This document shows, piece after piece, positions 36,328 through 45,417 of a stretch of DNA of 64,000 bases. Source of the stretch: Chryseotalea sp. WA131a (lineage in GTDB: Bacteria; Bacteroidota; Bacteroidia; Cytophagales; Cyclobacteriaceae); contig CP073016.1 of the NCBI GenBank assembly GCA_025370075.1, positions 2,418,001 to 2,482,000 of the forward strand, given 5' to 3'. The first letter of the stretch is position 1; every line of letters starts with the position of its first letter. The notes below the pieces were generated by a model, which saw nothing but the letters and a program-made list of their open reading frames with translations, searched no databases and had not been told where the DNA came from. The translations under genes were made by a program, and so were the position numbers.

Positions 36328-39099
36328 TTGCCGAAGTTCTCGCTTACGAGTGTGGGTATTGCAATCATTCTGCTCAACCTGATTACTTCAACTGTAAACG
36401 GTCAAGAAAGAAAACCAACCCGCGGCCAGCCCATTGAAACTAAACCCAATTCACAAGTAAATTCTCTGGCTTCACCAGAAAGCCCATCCAAAATCGATTC
36501 GCTGCAAAAACCTATTAAACAAGACAGCCTTAAACAAGATTCTTTAAAACAAAAGAAGAAAGGCGAAATAGAATATACCATTGTTTACACGGCCAAAGAC
36601 TCTATCAACTTTAGCCTTGATAAAAAAATTGTTAGGCTCTATGGCGATGCTGTTGTTACTTACGGAAACATTCAACTGGATGCTGAATTGATTGTGATCG
36701 ATTACGAAAAATCTGAAATCACGGCCAACGGAAAGCCCGATTCCACAGGCCGATTGGTGGGCTTTCCGATTTTTAAAGAAGGGAATGAAACCTACGAAAC
36801 GCGCGAGATGGTGTACAACTTCAAAAACCGAAGGGCAAAGATTTCGGAAGTAGTAACAAAGCAAGGGGAAGGCTTTATGCATGGGCAAACCGTTTACAAG
36901 AATGATAAAAATGAACTCTTCACGGTAAACAATGTGTACACCACTTGCGATTTAAAGGATCCCCATTTTCGGGTGATCTCAAGCAAAGCAAAAGCGATAC
37001 CCGGGGATAAAATTGTGTCGGGCCCTTTTTATATGGAATTCAATCACGTGCCCACACCACTTGGTTTTGCGTTTGGCATGTTTCCCTCTCCGCGCAAAAG
37101 TTCTTCCGGTATTATCATTCCAGAATATGGCGAAGAGCGGACCCGCGGGTTTTTCTTGCGCAACATGGGCTATTTCTTTGACATCAACGATTATGTGAAA
37201 GTAACCTTGTTGGCCGACCTCTACTCAAAAGGATCTACCGCGCTGAAGTTAAACACCAACTACAACAATCGGTACAAGTACTCAGGTTCGTTTAACTTTA
37301 GCTATACCAACAACAAATTGGTAGACAAAGAAGAAGACCAAAGCCGCTCGCGCGATTTTAGTTTAACGTGGAGCCACAGTCCGCGCACCAAAGGCACGGG
37401 AAGGTTTTCGGCTTCGGTGAGTGCTGCCACCACTTCGTTTACACGCAACAATTTTTTGGGAGCACAAAATTTAGCCAACCCCACGGCTCTTAACAATACC
37501 AATCGCAAACTAACGTCAAACATTTCTTATTCCAAAACATTTGCCAACACACCATTTGCCCTCGGTATCAACCTACGGCACAGTCAAGATTTATTTACGG
37601 GTCAAGTAGATTTGCCCATGCCCGATGTAACCTTTAACGTCAATAATTTGTACCCATTCAAAAGCATAAGCCGCACGCCCATTTTAGAAAACATGAACAT
37701 TCGCTACACCATGGCGGGCACCAACCAAATTACCAACAACTTGGGCAGAATAGGAAAAGACCCAACAAAGGATAGTATTGCTTCCTTTAATCTCGCTAAC
37801 CTAGGCAAGTTTATTGATAACGGTAAAAACGGATTGCGACACAGTATTCCCGTTGCTACTTCTTTTAAAATATTAAAGTTCTTTACGGTTAGCCCGAGTA
37901 TCTCCATCGATGCATTGACCTATACTGAAAAGTTGCAATGGAAAGCCGACTCTACAGGCAAAACACCCGTCTCAACAAGAGTAAAAGGGCTCAATCAAGT
38001 TTTCAATTACTCACTTAGTGTTGGCCTTACCACGCGCATTTACGGGACATGGTTATCAAAAAATCCAAATAGTGTTATTAAAGGAATCAGGCATCTAATA
38101 ACACCCAGCATCAGCTATAGTTACACACCCGATTTCAGCGATCCATCGCAAGGGTATTTTCAAGATGTGCAAGTAACGGATGCCGCAGGTCAAAAAAGAA
38201 TCATCCGGAAATCTGTGCACGAGGGTTTTGTGTATGGAACTTCCCGCCAAGGACTAAGCAATACACTTGGCATAGGGCTTGGTAACACCATTGAAATGAA
38301 AGTGAAAAGCAAGAAAGATTCCGTGGCGAAAAAGATATCACTGTTTAACAATCTTTCTATTTCCACGGGTTATAATTTTGCTGCTGATTCATTTAAGCTG
38401 GCACCGATTTCCATGAGCGCAAATACCAATGTGCTCAACAATAAAATCAACATCAACATCAACGCCACGCTTGATCCATACGACTACGAAGTTCAGCGTA
38501 CAGCCGTGCGAGTGCCGTTAGAATCTGGCACTTTTACAGAGCGCAGACTCGATCGGTTGGTATGGGCAAACGGAAGTTTAGGCCGCATTACTTCGGCAGG
38601 CCTGGCGTTTAGCACCAACCTCAATCCAAAAGGTCAAAAAAGCGATACGGACACAAAAGATAAAATTGCGAAATCAAATGCTTCTCAAGCCGATAAGGAT
38701 TACCTCTTACAAAATCCGCAAGTGTATGTTGACTTTAGCATTCCATGGAACTTGCGAATCAGTTACAATATAAATTACACACGCACGGCTAGTCCGGCCG
38801 CTATTCTTGCCGAGCGTGCAGTGTCAAGATCACAGCTAACACAAGCACTCAATTTTTCGGGCGACTTATCGCTGACCACCAAATGGAAAATCGGATTTAA
38901 CTCAGGCTACGATTTTGTGTCGAATCAATTTACACAAACCAACCTTTCGATTAACCGAGATATCCATTGCTGGCAACTGAGTCTGAACTGGGTTCCGTTC
39001 GGGCAGTTTCAAAGCTACCTTTTCAACATCGGTGTAAAGTCCGCTTTACTCAGAGATTTAAAACTTAATCGAACCCGATCTTTCTTCGATGTTAGGTAA
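36328..39099 (+). CDS. lptD: LPS-assembly protein LptD
   Basis: The frame is open from 36154, but the sequence between about 36205 and 36320 is unlike LptD. A signal peptide (LPKFSLTSVGIAIILLNLITSTV and an AQ-like NGQE cleavage site) begins at TTG 36328, which is taken as the start. About 923 residues. The N-terminal OstA/LptA-like domain (FSLDKKIVRLYGDAVVTYGNIQLDAELIVIDYE) is followed by the conserved FPSPRKSSSGIIIPEYGEERTRGFFLRNMGYFFDINDY region and a large outer-membrane beta-barrel. It delivers lipopolysaccharide to the outer leaflet. Its stop is 3 nt from the convergent lysS stop. Confidence 0.87.
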   Translation: MPKFSLTSVGIAIILLNLITSTVNGQERKPTRGQPIETKPNSQVNSLASPESPSKIDSLQKPIKQDSLKQDSLKQKKKGEIEYTIVYTAKDSINFSLDKKIVRLYGDAVVTYGNIQLDAELIVIDYEKSEITANGKPDSTGRLVGFPIFKEGNETYETREMVYNFKNRRAKISEVVTKQGEGFMHGQTVYKNDKNELFTVNNVYTTCDLKDPHFRVISSKAKAIPGDKIVSGPFYMEFNHVPTPLGFAFGMFPSPRKSSSGIIIPEYGEERTRGFFLRNMGYFFDINDYVKVTLLADLYSKGSTALKLNTNYNNRYKYSGSFNFSYTNNKLVDKEEDQSRSRDFSLTWSHSPRTKGTGRFSASVSAATTSFTRNNFLGAQNLANPTALNNTNRKLTSNISYSKTFANTPFALGINLRHSQDLFTGQVDLPMPDVTFNVNNLYPFKSISRTPILENMNIRYTMAGTNQITNNLGRIGKDPTKDSIASFNLANLGKFIDNGKNGLRHSIPVATSFKILKFFTVSPSISIDALTYTEKLQWKADSTGKTPVSTRVKGLNQVFNYSLSVGLTTRIYGTWLSKNPNSVIKGIRHLITPSISYSYTPDFSDPSQGYFQDVQVTDAAGQKRIIRKSVHEGFVYGTSRQGLSNTLGIGLGNTIEMKVKSKKDSVAKKISLFNNLSISTGYNFAADSFKLAPISMSANTNVLNNKINININATLDPYDYEVQRTAVRVPLESGTFTERRLDRLVWANGSLGRITSAGLAFSTNLNPKGQKSDTDTKDKIAKSNASQADKDYLLQNPQVYVDFSIPWNLRISYNINYTRTASPAAILAERAVSRSQLTQALNFSGDLSLTTKWKIGFNSGYDFVSNQFTQTNLSINRDIHCWQLSLNWVPFGQFQSYLFNIGVKSALLRDLKLNRTRSFFDVR

Positions 39100-39102
39100 C
39101 AT

Positions 39103-40836
39103 CTAACTCGCTAGCCAACCTTCAATTTCTTGTAGTGTTGGGTTTTGCACACTCTCCAGTTTTAATTTTTTGCGCATGCCGGGAATATCGTTGAACAACT
39201 TGGTTGCTTTCGTGCCCTTCAGTTGAGCAAGTGATGTGATTCCCAACTTTGTTAAAATTGGAATCAACTCTGTTCGCACACCAATTGACTCAAATTCTTG
39301 TTGTGCATCCATTGGCTCCATCACTTTTTCAGGTTTCATCTGCGGAAAGAAAATTACATCTTGAATAGAGGGAGAATTGGTCATTACCATGGATAGGCGA
39401 TCGATGCCAATGCCTAAACCAGCGGTGGGTGGCATTCCGTATTCTAAGGCCCTTAAAAAATCTTCATCCAATGTCATGGCTTCCTCATCGCCACGTTTGC
39501 CCAATTCAAGTTGTTCTTCAAAGCGCTTGCGCTGATCGATGGGGTCATTCAATTCAGAAAATGAATTACAGATTTCTTTACGATTGCAAATCGCTTCAAA
39601 GCGTTCCACCAATCCTGGTTTTGTTCTATGTTTTTTTGCTAGGGGCGACATTTCCAACGGATAATCCGTAATGAAAGTCGGCTGAATCAATTGGTGTTCG
39701 CACTTCTCCCCAAAAATTTGGTCAATCAATTTTCCTTTGCCCATGGTGCTATCGGCTGGCACCTGCAGTTGTTTGCACGTATCGCGCAAAGCCGCCTCGT
39801 CCATTTCAGAAATATCAATCCCCGTAAAATGGTGAATGGCCTCGTACATGGTAAATCGTTTCCAAGGGCGTTTGAAGTCAATGATATTTTCACCCACAGT
39901 TACTTGTGTGGTGCCGTGTAAATCAATCGCCACTTTTTCAATCATCTCCTCCACCAAATCCATCATCCAATTGTAATCTTTATACGCCACATACAATTCC
40001 ACTTGCGTGAATTCAGGATTATGAAAGCGCGACATACCTTCGTTGCGAAAGTCTTTGGAGAATTCATACACGCCATTGAAGCCTCCCACAATCAAACGCT
40101 TTAGATACAGCTCGTTTGCAATGCGCAAGTAGAGCGTCATGTCCAACGTATTGTGATGCGTTTTGAAAGGCTTGGCGGCCGCTCCACCGTACAACGGCTG
40201 GAGTATAGGGGTTTCGACTTCTAAATATCCTTTGCCTGTCAAATACTCGCGCATGGAATTTACCAATTGTGTGCGTTTGATGAAGGCCTCGCGTACGTGT
40301 GGGTTCACGGTCAAATCTACATAGCGCATGCGGTAGCGTTGCTCGGGGTCGGTGAAGGCATCGTGCAAAACAACATTGCCTTGCTCGTCTTTTGTTTCTT
40401 TCACAATCGGCAATGGCCGAAGCGATTTTGACAACACCTTAAAGCTGGTAACATGAATGGAAATCTCTCCTGTTTGCGTGGTGAATACAAATCCTTTTAC
40501 GCCAATAATATCACCAATGTCCAATAGTTTTTTGAAAACGATATTGTACAAAGTTTTGTCTTCGGTGGGGCAAATATCATCGCGCCTGAAATACACCTGG
40601 ATACGGCCAGTCTCATCTTGCAATTCTGCAAACGAGGCATTGCCCATCACCCTGCGGCTCATGATGCGGCCAGCAATGGAGACATCTTTGAATTCTTTTT
40701 TATCGGGATAGTTATCGTGAATCTCTTTGGCAGAGACGTTTACTTCAAACAATTCGGGCGGGTATGGATTGATGCCGAGTTTTTGCAGCTCTTCCATACT
40801 TTGCCTACGGATGATTTCCTGTTCGCTTAGTTGCAT
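39103..40836 (-). CDS. lysS: Lysine-tRNA ligase, class II
   Basis: 577 residues, about 70 more than the usual class II enzyme. An N-terminal OB-fold (VSIAGRIMSRRVMGNASFAELQDETGRIQVYF) binds the anticodon. Class II motifs follow: FLEVETPILQP-like motif 1 (YLEVETPILQPLYGGAAA), motif 2 (FRNEGMSRFHNPEFTQVE) and motif 3 (GLGIGIDRLSMVMTN). The C-terminal extension (from about residue 505) has a small helix-hairpin-helix-like sequence (LTKLGITSLAQLKGTK, DIPGMRKKLKLE) seen in many Bacteroidota LysS. A possible -7 box (40854-40861) lies just upstream. Confidence 0.97.
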   Translation of the reverse strand: MQLSEQEIIRRQSMEELQKLGINPYPPELFEVNVSAKEIHDNYPDKKEFKDVSIAGRIMSRRVMGNASFAELQDETGRIQVYFRRDDICPTEDKTLYNIVFKKLLDIGDIIGVKGFVFTTQTGEISIHVTSFKVLSKSLRPLPIVKETKDEQGNVVLHDAFTDPEQRYRMRYVDLTVNPHVREAFIKRTQLVNSMREYLTGKGYLEVETPILQPLYGGAAAKPFKTHHNTLDMTLYLRIANELYLKRLIVGGFNGVYEFSKDFRNEGMSRFHNPEFTQVELYVAYKDYNWMMDLVEEMIEKVAIDLHGTTQVTVGENIIDFKRPWKRFTMYEAIHHFTGIDISEMDEAALRDTCKQLQVPADSTMGKGKLIDQIFGEKCEHQLIQPTFITDYPLEMSPLAKKHRTKPGLVERFEAICNRKEICNSFSELNDPIDQRKRFEEQLELGKRGDEEAMTLDEDFLRALEYGMPPTAGLGIGIDRLSMVMTNSPSIQDVIFFPQMKPEKVMEPMDAQQEFESIGVRTELIPILTKLGITSLAQLKGTKATKLFNDIPGMRKKLKLESVQNPTLQEIEGWLAS

Positions 40837-40853
40837 AATTTTAAAATGGATTG

Positions 40854-40861
40854 CAAAATTA
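40854..40861 (-). promoter_or_regulatory. Possible -7 promoter box for lysS
   Basis: Read on the minus strand, TAATTTTG fits TAnnTTTG and lies 17 nt before the lysS start codon. A clear -33 box is lacking. Confidence 0.35.
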
Positions 40862-40880
40862 AGGATTTAGAAGTGCCTGA

Positions 40881-41279
40881 CTAATAACTTCTAAGGAAAT
40901 CTGATACAGTGATAATTGAAATACCCTTAAAAGGATGAAGTACCAATAAATCCGCATCTCTTGTAACAATCGTTTTGGCATCGGCACTAACGGCCAATTC
41001 TAAAAACATGTTGTCTTTTGAATCCCTTGACGCATAAACTTTTTCAGTAATTTCAACAGATTTTGAAAGGATTAAAAAGTTTGCCAAAAAATCAATTTTA
41101 TCTTCTTCTTTTAGGAAGCGTTGTAATCGCGGTTTTTCTAAAGTAACAGCTAGTTCTGTAAATGTCTCACTTGATCTAATAAGGGCGTATTTTTTAGTAG
41201 CAATCTCAAATGCTTTTCTACAAAAACCGTCTCCAAGGGCAGCACTGATCAATACATTTGTATCGAAAACAAGTTGCAT
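40881..41279 (-). CDS. PIN-domain toxin, probable ribonuclease
   Basis: 132 residues. The acidic cluster of PIN nucleases is visible: FDTNVLISAALG (Asp6), the central SETFTELAVTLEK (Glu), ASRDSKDNMFLELAVSADAKTIVTRDADLL with further Asp residues, and a typical C-terminal strand-helix. Family members linked to small antitoxins usually cut RNA. Its ATG overlaps the stop codon of the upstream antitoxin gene by one base (TAATG), showing translational coupling. Ends 45 nt before lysS. Confidence 0.88.
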   Translation of the reverse strand: MQLVFDTNVLISAALGDGFCRKAFEIATKKYALIRSSETFTELAVTLEKPRLQRFLKEEDKIDFLANFLILSKSVEITEKVYASRDSKDNMFLELAVSADAKTIVTRDADLLVLHPFKGISIITVSDFLRSY

Positions 41280-41485
41280 TATTCCCCTCTCAATAAATCA
41301 TCTAGTTTGTTTACGTCAAGCCCTTGCTTTTTGGCATATCCCGTCATGCTGTCCATTACCTGCGGCATTGTTCTCTTAGGGCGGGCAACAAATGAATTAA
41401 CAATAAGAGCCAATGTTTTCTTTTCGCTGTCAGATAGCTTTAAAAGCATTTGCTCTGTTTCAGGTGTAATCGGTAATGAAATCAT
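41279..41485 (-). CDS. Antitoxin of the PIN toxin
   Basis: 68 residues, below the size of most annotated genes but well supported by the one-base overlap with the PIN gene. The sequence is helical and charged (ITPETEQMLLKLSDSEKKTLALIVNSF, then MDSMTGYAKKQGLDVNKLDDLL), like short antitoxins of PIN-associated pairs in Bacteroidota. The N-terminal part probably dimerises and may bind the operon promoter; the C-terminal part should cover the toxin active site. No DNA-binding fold was identified with certainty. Confidence 0.75.
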   Translation of the reverse strand: MISLPITPETEQMLLKLSDSEKKTLALIVNSFVARPKRTMPQVMDSMTGYAKKQGLDVNKLDDLLRGE

Positions 41486-41525
41486 AGTTTAAAGTTCAGG
41501 AAATACCTGTTGATTTCAAAGTGTG

Positions 41526-42710
41526 CTAGTTTACTGATTTGCGTCTCTTGAGTTCCTTTCTAATTAACGTCAACTCCCTACTGCTCTGCCCCGCTACAGA
41601 TGTATTTTCTGATGCTCTTCTTAACAAATAGGGCATCACGGACTCCACAGGGCCGTAAGGAACATACTTGGCTACATTATAACCGGCCTTTGCCAAGTTG
41701 AAAGATATGTTATCACTCATGCCCAGCAATTGAGCAAAGCATACCCGCTTGTCGTCATTGCGCATGCCGTGTTTGTTCATCAGCACAGCCAAATACTGGT
41801 TGCTGTATTCATTGTGCGAACCGCAGACAATTGAAATTCGCTGCTTGTTGTCGATGCAAAAAGCCAATCCTTTGTTGAAAGCATCATCGGTGGCTTCCTT
41901 ATTTGGATGGATGGGATTTGGATAATTCAACTTCCCGGCCCGCTCAGCTTCTTTTTCCATGTAAGCACCTCGCACCATCTTCACTCCTAAATAGTAATTG
42001 TGCATGGTGGCGTTATGGAAAGCATCTTTCAAATTGCCTAACATATCCGCTCGGTACATTTGAAAGGTGTTAAATACAATAGCATGCTCTTGATTGTATT
42101 TTTTCATCATCTCGTAGGCTATTTCATCAATAGGATTTTGAATCCAACTGTCTTCAGCATCAATCAACAAAGGAATATGAAACTCATGGGCCTTTGCACA
42201 AATCTTATCCACCCGATTTTTAATTCGTTCAAAGGCAGCCACTTCATCGGCCGAAAGGCTCACTTCGGTTTGCACTTTTTCCAATAAATCGAAACTGCCC
42301 AAGCCTGTTACTTTAAAAACACAAAACGGAATGGACGGATGGCCTTTGGCAACCTCAAAGGTTTTTAATATCTCTGCTGTCGTTTTATCAAAACTAGGCT
42401 CGTCATCTTCACCCTCTACAGAATAATCGAGAATAGCACCTACTTTAAACTGGGCAAGCTTGTCAATAGTCTTTACCGTTTCTTCGGCTGTCTCTCCACC
42501 ACAAAAATGTTCAAATACTGTGTTGCGTATAATTCCTTTAATGGGTAGGTGCAATGCAAGACTCAGCTTGGCCAGACCAGTAGCAACAGCCGATATGCTG
42601 GGATGGTTGACCACCGAAAAAATAAAGTTTGCCTTTTTTAGCTCGCGATCGCTCTTATAAGAAAAGGCTACTTCGGTATCGGTGAATGCAACGGGCGGAA
42701 GAGTTTCCAT
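41526..42710 (-). CDS. Proline dehydrogenase
   Basis: The start is taken as ATG 42710 (METLPPV), since a possible -7 box sits just upstream at 42728-42735; a TTG start 6 nt earlier is less likely. 394 residues. It oxidises proline to pyrroline-5-carboxylate with FAD and passes electrons to quinones. Seen are the barrel motifs VKMVRGAYMEKEAERAGKLNYP, LLIDAEDSWIQNPIDE (related to the family DAE/DSW motif), VFNTFQMYRADM and VAKYVPYGPVESVMPYLLRRASENTS. No pyrroline-5-carboxylate dehydrogenase gene is next to it. Confidence 0.93.
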   Translation of the reverse strand: METLPPVAFTDTEVAFSYKSDRELKKANFIFSVVNHPSISAVATGLAKLSLALHLPIKGIIRNTVFEHFCGGETAEETVKTIDKLAQFKVGAILDYSVEGEDDEPSFDKTTAEILKTFEVAKGHPSIPFCVFKVTGLGSFDLLEKVQTEVSLSADEVAAFERIKNRVDKICAKAHEFHIPLLIDAEDSWIQNPIDEIAYEMMKKYNQEHAIVFNTFQMYRADMLGNLKDAFHNATMHNYYLGVKMVRGAYMEKEAERAGKLNYPNPIHPNKEATDDAFNKGLAFCIDNKQRISIVCGSHNEYSNQYLAVLMNKHGMRNDDKRVCFAQLLGMSDNISFNLAKAGYNVAKYVPYGPVESVMPYLLRRASENTSVAGQSSRELTLIRKELKRRKSVN

Positions 42711-42727
42711 ACTCAAAAATTTCGATG

Positions 42728-42735
42728 CAAATATA
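42728..42735 (-). promoter_or_regulatory. Possible -7 promoter box for proline dehydrogenase
   Basis: Read on the minus strand, TATATTTG matches TAnnTTTG exactly. Transcription would start about 10 nt before ATG 42710, excluding the TTG at 42716 as a convenient start. The -33 box is not clear. Confidence 0.4.
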
Positions 42736-42821
42736 AGGCTGCGATAACCAATTATTCACTTATTTTACGAATACAAGAAAGTTGCAGAGAAACACCAAAG
42801 CTCAACTTTGAAGGTTAAATT

Positions 42822-43856
42822 ATGGCAGAAGGGCATGTTCAGTTGAGCGACAATGTAGCAGTGCTTGTTCAAGATTTTTTGGCAAAGCAAGAGTTTACGC
42901 AATTGGCCGTATTGGTAGATGTTCACACCCACATTCATTGTTATCCGATTATCCAACAGCAATTGCCCGCCCACACCTTAATAAAAATACCGGCAGGTGA
43001 AGGTTATAAAAACATCGATAGCTGTCTTTCGATTTGGAAAAATCTAACAGACCTTAACTTTGATCGTCATGCGCTTCTGCTTGTATTGGGCGGAGGGGTT
43101 TTGGGCGACATGGGTGGGTTTTGCGCAGCCACTTACAAGCGCGGCATCTCGTTTATTTTAATGCCCACCACTTTGTTGGCCCAAGTTGATGCCAGCATTG
43201 GCGGCAAACTGGGCATCGATTTCGAGCATTATAAAAATCATATCGGGGTTTTTCAACAGCCATTGGCAACCTTGATCAGCTCAGTTTTTTTGAATACCCT
43301 ACCCGAGCGCGAACTCCGTTCAGGATTTGCCGAAGTAATCAAACATTGCTTGATTGGCGATAAAGCCATGTGGGAAATTATTCGAACCAAAACATTGGCA
43401 GATCAAGATTGGACAACACTCATACCCCACTCTATCAAAATCAAGGAAGACATTACCCAAAAAGACCCTCGTGAAAAAGGAATTCGCAAGTCTTTGAATT
43501 TTGGGCATACCCTAGGTCATGCACTGGAAACATACTTCCTCACAACATCAAAGCCCATTTTCCATGGGGAGGCGGTGGCCATGGGCATGATAATGGAATC
43601 TAAAATTGCACATTCAAAAGGTCATTTAACTTTTGATGAATTGGATCAAATAAAAGCCTACTTGCTTTCAATTTTTGGCAAAGTAACGGAGCCTTTCTCG
43701 AGTCAAGAGATTATACGATTAACTCTTCAGGACAAAAAGAATAAAGGAAATGAGGTGTTGATGGCTGTGCCAAAGGGAATTGGCAGTTGCGTGTGGGATG
43801 AGACCACTAGTGAAAAGGAGATGTTAGAGGCAATCGAGTATTATGAGCTTAGCTAA
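42822..43856 (+). CDS. aroB: 3-dehydroquinate synthase
   Basis: 344 residues. It closes the ring of DAHP to 3-dehydroquinate (NAD+ and a divalent metal required), second step of the shikimate pathway. Visible motifs: LLLVLGGGVLGDMGGFCAATYKRGISFILMPTTLLAQVDASIGGKLGID (NAD and substrate binding), FAEVIKHCLIGD (metal-binding Glu), and LNFGHTLGHALETYF plus FHGEAVAMGM (metal-binding His residues). aroA, a later step, is 295 nt downstream on the same strand beyond a small gene on the other strand. Confidence 0.96.
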   Translation: MAEGHVQLSDNVAVLVQDFLAKQEFTQLAVLVDVHTHIHCYPIIQQQLPAHTLIKIPAGEGYKNIDSCLSIWKNLTDLNFDRHALLLVLGGGVLGDMGGFCAATYKRGISFILMPTTLLAQVDASIGGKLGIDFEHYKNHIGVFQQPLATLISSVFLNTLPERELRSGFAEVIKHCLIGDKAMWEIIRTKTLADQDWTTLIPHSIKIKEDITQKDPREKGIRKSLNFGHTLGHALETYFLTTSKPIFHGEAVAMGMIMESKIAHSKGHLTFDELDQIKAYLLSIFGKVTEPFSSQEIIRLTLQDKKNKGNEVLMAVPKGIGSCVWDETTSEKEMLEAIEYYELS

Positions 43857-43865
43857 GCCGGCCGA

Positions 43866-44054
43866 CTATAAATAATGTACATCTTGTTCATCTTCTTTAC
43901 CGTTCTTCCCCGCAAAGGTATCTCTTACCTTATTGGCAGCTTTGGTGACAAACTCCTTCGTCTTTTGTTTGCGGCTGCCGGTCAGAAGCCAAGCTGCCAA
44001 TAAGGCGCCACCTGCTACTCCCAGTCCGATGGCAATTTTTTTGTTCGTGCTCAT
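43866..44054 (-). CDS. Small membrane protein, YtxH-like
   Basis: 62 residues. It starts MSTNKKIAIGLGVAGGALLAAWLL, a Gly-rich transmembrane helix, followed by a basic segment (GSRKQKTKEFVTKAANKVRDTFAGK) and an acidic tail (KEDEQDVHYL). This is the YtxH-like small protein pattern. Function unknown; it lies between aroB and aroA on the opposite strand. Start at ATG 44054 is the only reasonable one. Confidence 0.7.
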   Translation of the reverse strand: MSTNKKIAIGLGVAGGALLAAWLLTGSRKQKTKEFVTKAANKVRDTFAGKNGKEDEQDVHYL

Positions 44055-44151
44055 ATCTACATTAACTGATTTTTAAAATTATTTGTTTCAAACTCAATAA
44101 AAAAAGTACTTGCAAAAAATTTTTTTTCTTCAACTAAAACGTATCCGGCCA

Positions 44152-45417
44152 TTGAATTCGTACCTCCTTATACCAAAATGTTCTCATCTGGTTGGCACCG
44201 CATCACAATTATCCTCTTCCAAAAGCATTAGTAACCGTGCTCAGATTTTAAAAGCACTCAGCGGCAATCAATCGGTTGTAAGCAATCTATCAGATGCACG
44301 TGATACCCAACTGATGATGGCCGCGCTTGAAAACGCAGAAAAGACAATCGATGTAAAAGATGCCGGCACCACCATGCGTTTTCTTACGGCCTTCTTTGCC
44401 CTTACGGGGAAAAACAAACTACTCACTGGCACAGCCAGAATGAAAGAACGCCCTATTGGCTTGCTGGTAGATGCTTTGCGAAAACTAGGTGCTAACATCG
44501 ATTACATAGAGAATGAAGGATTTCCACCGATTGAAATAAAAGGGTTTGGCGAGCAACTAACCAACCAGATTGAAATGCCTGGAAACATTAGCAGCCAGTA
44601 CATCTCTGCGTTGATGATGACTGCCCCAAAGTTGCCACAGGGATTAACCATTTCCCTTTCTGGGAAGGTAGGCAGCGTCCCTTACATTTTGATGACGGCT
44701 GCTTTGATGAAAGAGTTTGGTGTAGAATGCAAAGCTGATTGGGTTGCCAATCGAATTGAGATACCCCACCAAAGCTATTCCCCTACTCGCTACACCGTAG
44801 AAGCCGATTGGTCTTCTGCCAGCTATTGGTTTGGATTTACCGCCTTGGCCAAAGAAGCCGAAATCACATTGCCCAACATTTCAGAAAAATCACTTCAAGG
44901 CGATCGGGTGATCGTAGAGATTATGGACAAATTGGGTGTATTGACAACTTTCAAGGATGGATCCATGCAGCTTTCCAAAAAAGAAGCAGTCAAAAACTTG
45001 GCTTGGGATTTTAAAGATTGCCCCGACCTAGCCCAAACCGTTTTTCCTGTATGTGCCGCAAAAGGAATCAGCGGAGAATTTACTGGCTTGGAAAGCCTGC
45101 GCATCAAAGAAACCGACCGCATTGCTGCCCTTCAAAATGAACTAGCTAAAATAGGTGCAACGTTGACCGAACCGACCCTTGGGAGTTGGAGGCTAGAGGT
45201 TCGAGGTTCGAGGTTAGACAGGGTTTCATCCTTCCAACTTCCAACTTCCAGCATCGAAATAAACACCTACCATGACCACCGTATGGCGATGGGCTTTGCC
45301 CCGTGGGCAACTTTAATGAACTTAAAAATAGAAGCACCCGAAGTGGTGAACAAATCATATCCGGGCTTTTGGGAAGATATGAAAAGTGTGGGGTTTAATC
45401 TTTCTTCACCCGTTTAG
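44152..45417 (+). CDS. aroA: 3-phosphoshikimate 1-carboxyvinyltransferase with an inserted repeat
   Basis: 421 residues from TTG 44152; the family-like N-terminus begins NSYLLIPKCSHLVGTASQLSSSKSISNRAQIL, and the frame also runs upstream to TTG 44110. It joins shikimate-3-phosphate and phosphoenolpyruvate, the target of glyphosate. Seen: SSKSISNRAQIL, DAGTTMRFLTAFFALTG, GTARMKERPIGLLVDAL, the SSQYISALMMTAP and ADWSSASYWF segments, ESLRIKETDRIAALQ and TYHDHRMAMGFAPW. Between the last two motifs, residues encoded by 45182-45255 (GSWRLEVRGSRLDRVSSFQL onward) come from a word palindrome and have no counterpart in the family. Confidence 0.93.
   Translation: MNSYLLIPKCSHLVGTASQLSSSKSISNRAQILKALSGNQSVVSNLSDARDTQLMMAALENAEKTIDVKDAGTTMRFLTAFFALTGKNKLLTGTARMKERPIGLLVDALRKLGANIDYIENEGFPPIEIKGFGEQLTNQIEMPGNISSQYISALMMTAPKLPQGLTISLSGKVGSVPYILMTAALMKEFGVECKADWVANRIEIPHQSYSPTRYTVEADWSSASYWFGFTALAKEAEITLPNISEKSLQGDRVIVEIMDKLGVLTTFKDGSMQLSKKEAVKNLAWDFKDCPDLAQTVFPVCAAKGISGEFTGLESLRIKETDRIAALQNELAKIGATLTEPTLGSWRLEVRGSRLDRVSSFQLPTSSIEINTYHDHRMAMGFAPWATLMNLKIEAPEVVNKSYPGFWEDMKSVGFNLSSPV
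45182..45255. repeat. Heptamer-word palindrome (GAGGTTC type) inside aroA
   Basis: The left arm (45182-45223) reads as 7-nt words GGAGTTG, GAGGCTA, GAGGTTC, GAGGTTC, GAGGTTA, GACAGGG. The right arm (45228-45255), read on the minus strand, is GATGCTG, GAAGTTG, GAAGTTG, GAAGGAT. The arms are separated by only a few bases. The element keeps the aroA frame open across it. Confidence 0.8.

Noticed and set aside
40881..41485. A defence island or phage element around the PIN toxin pair
   Set aside because: Only a two-gene toxin-antitoxin unit is present, and no integrase, transposase or restriction gene lies near it.
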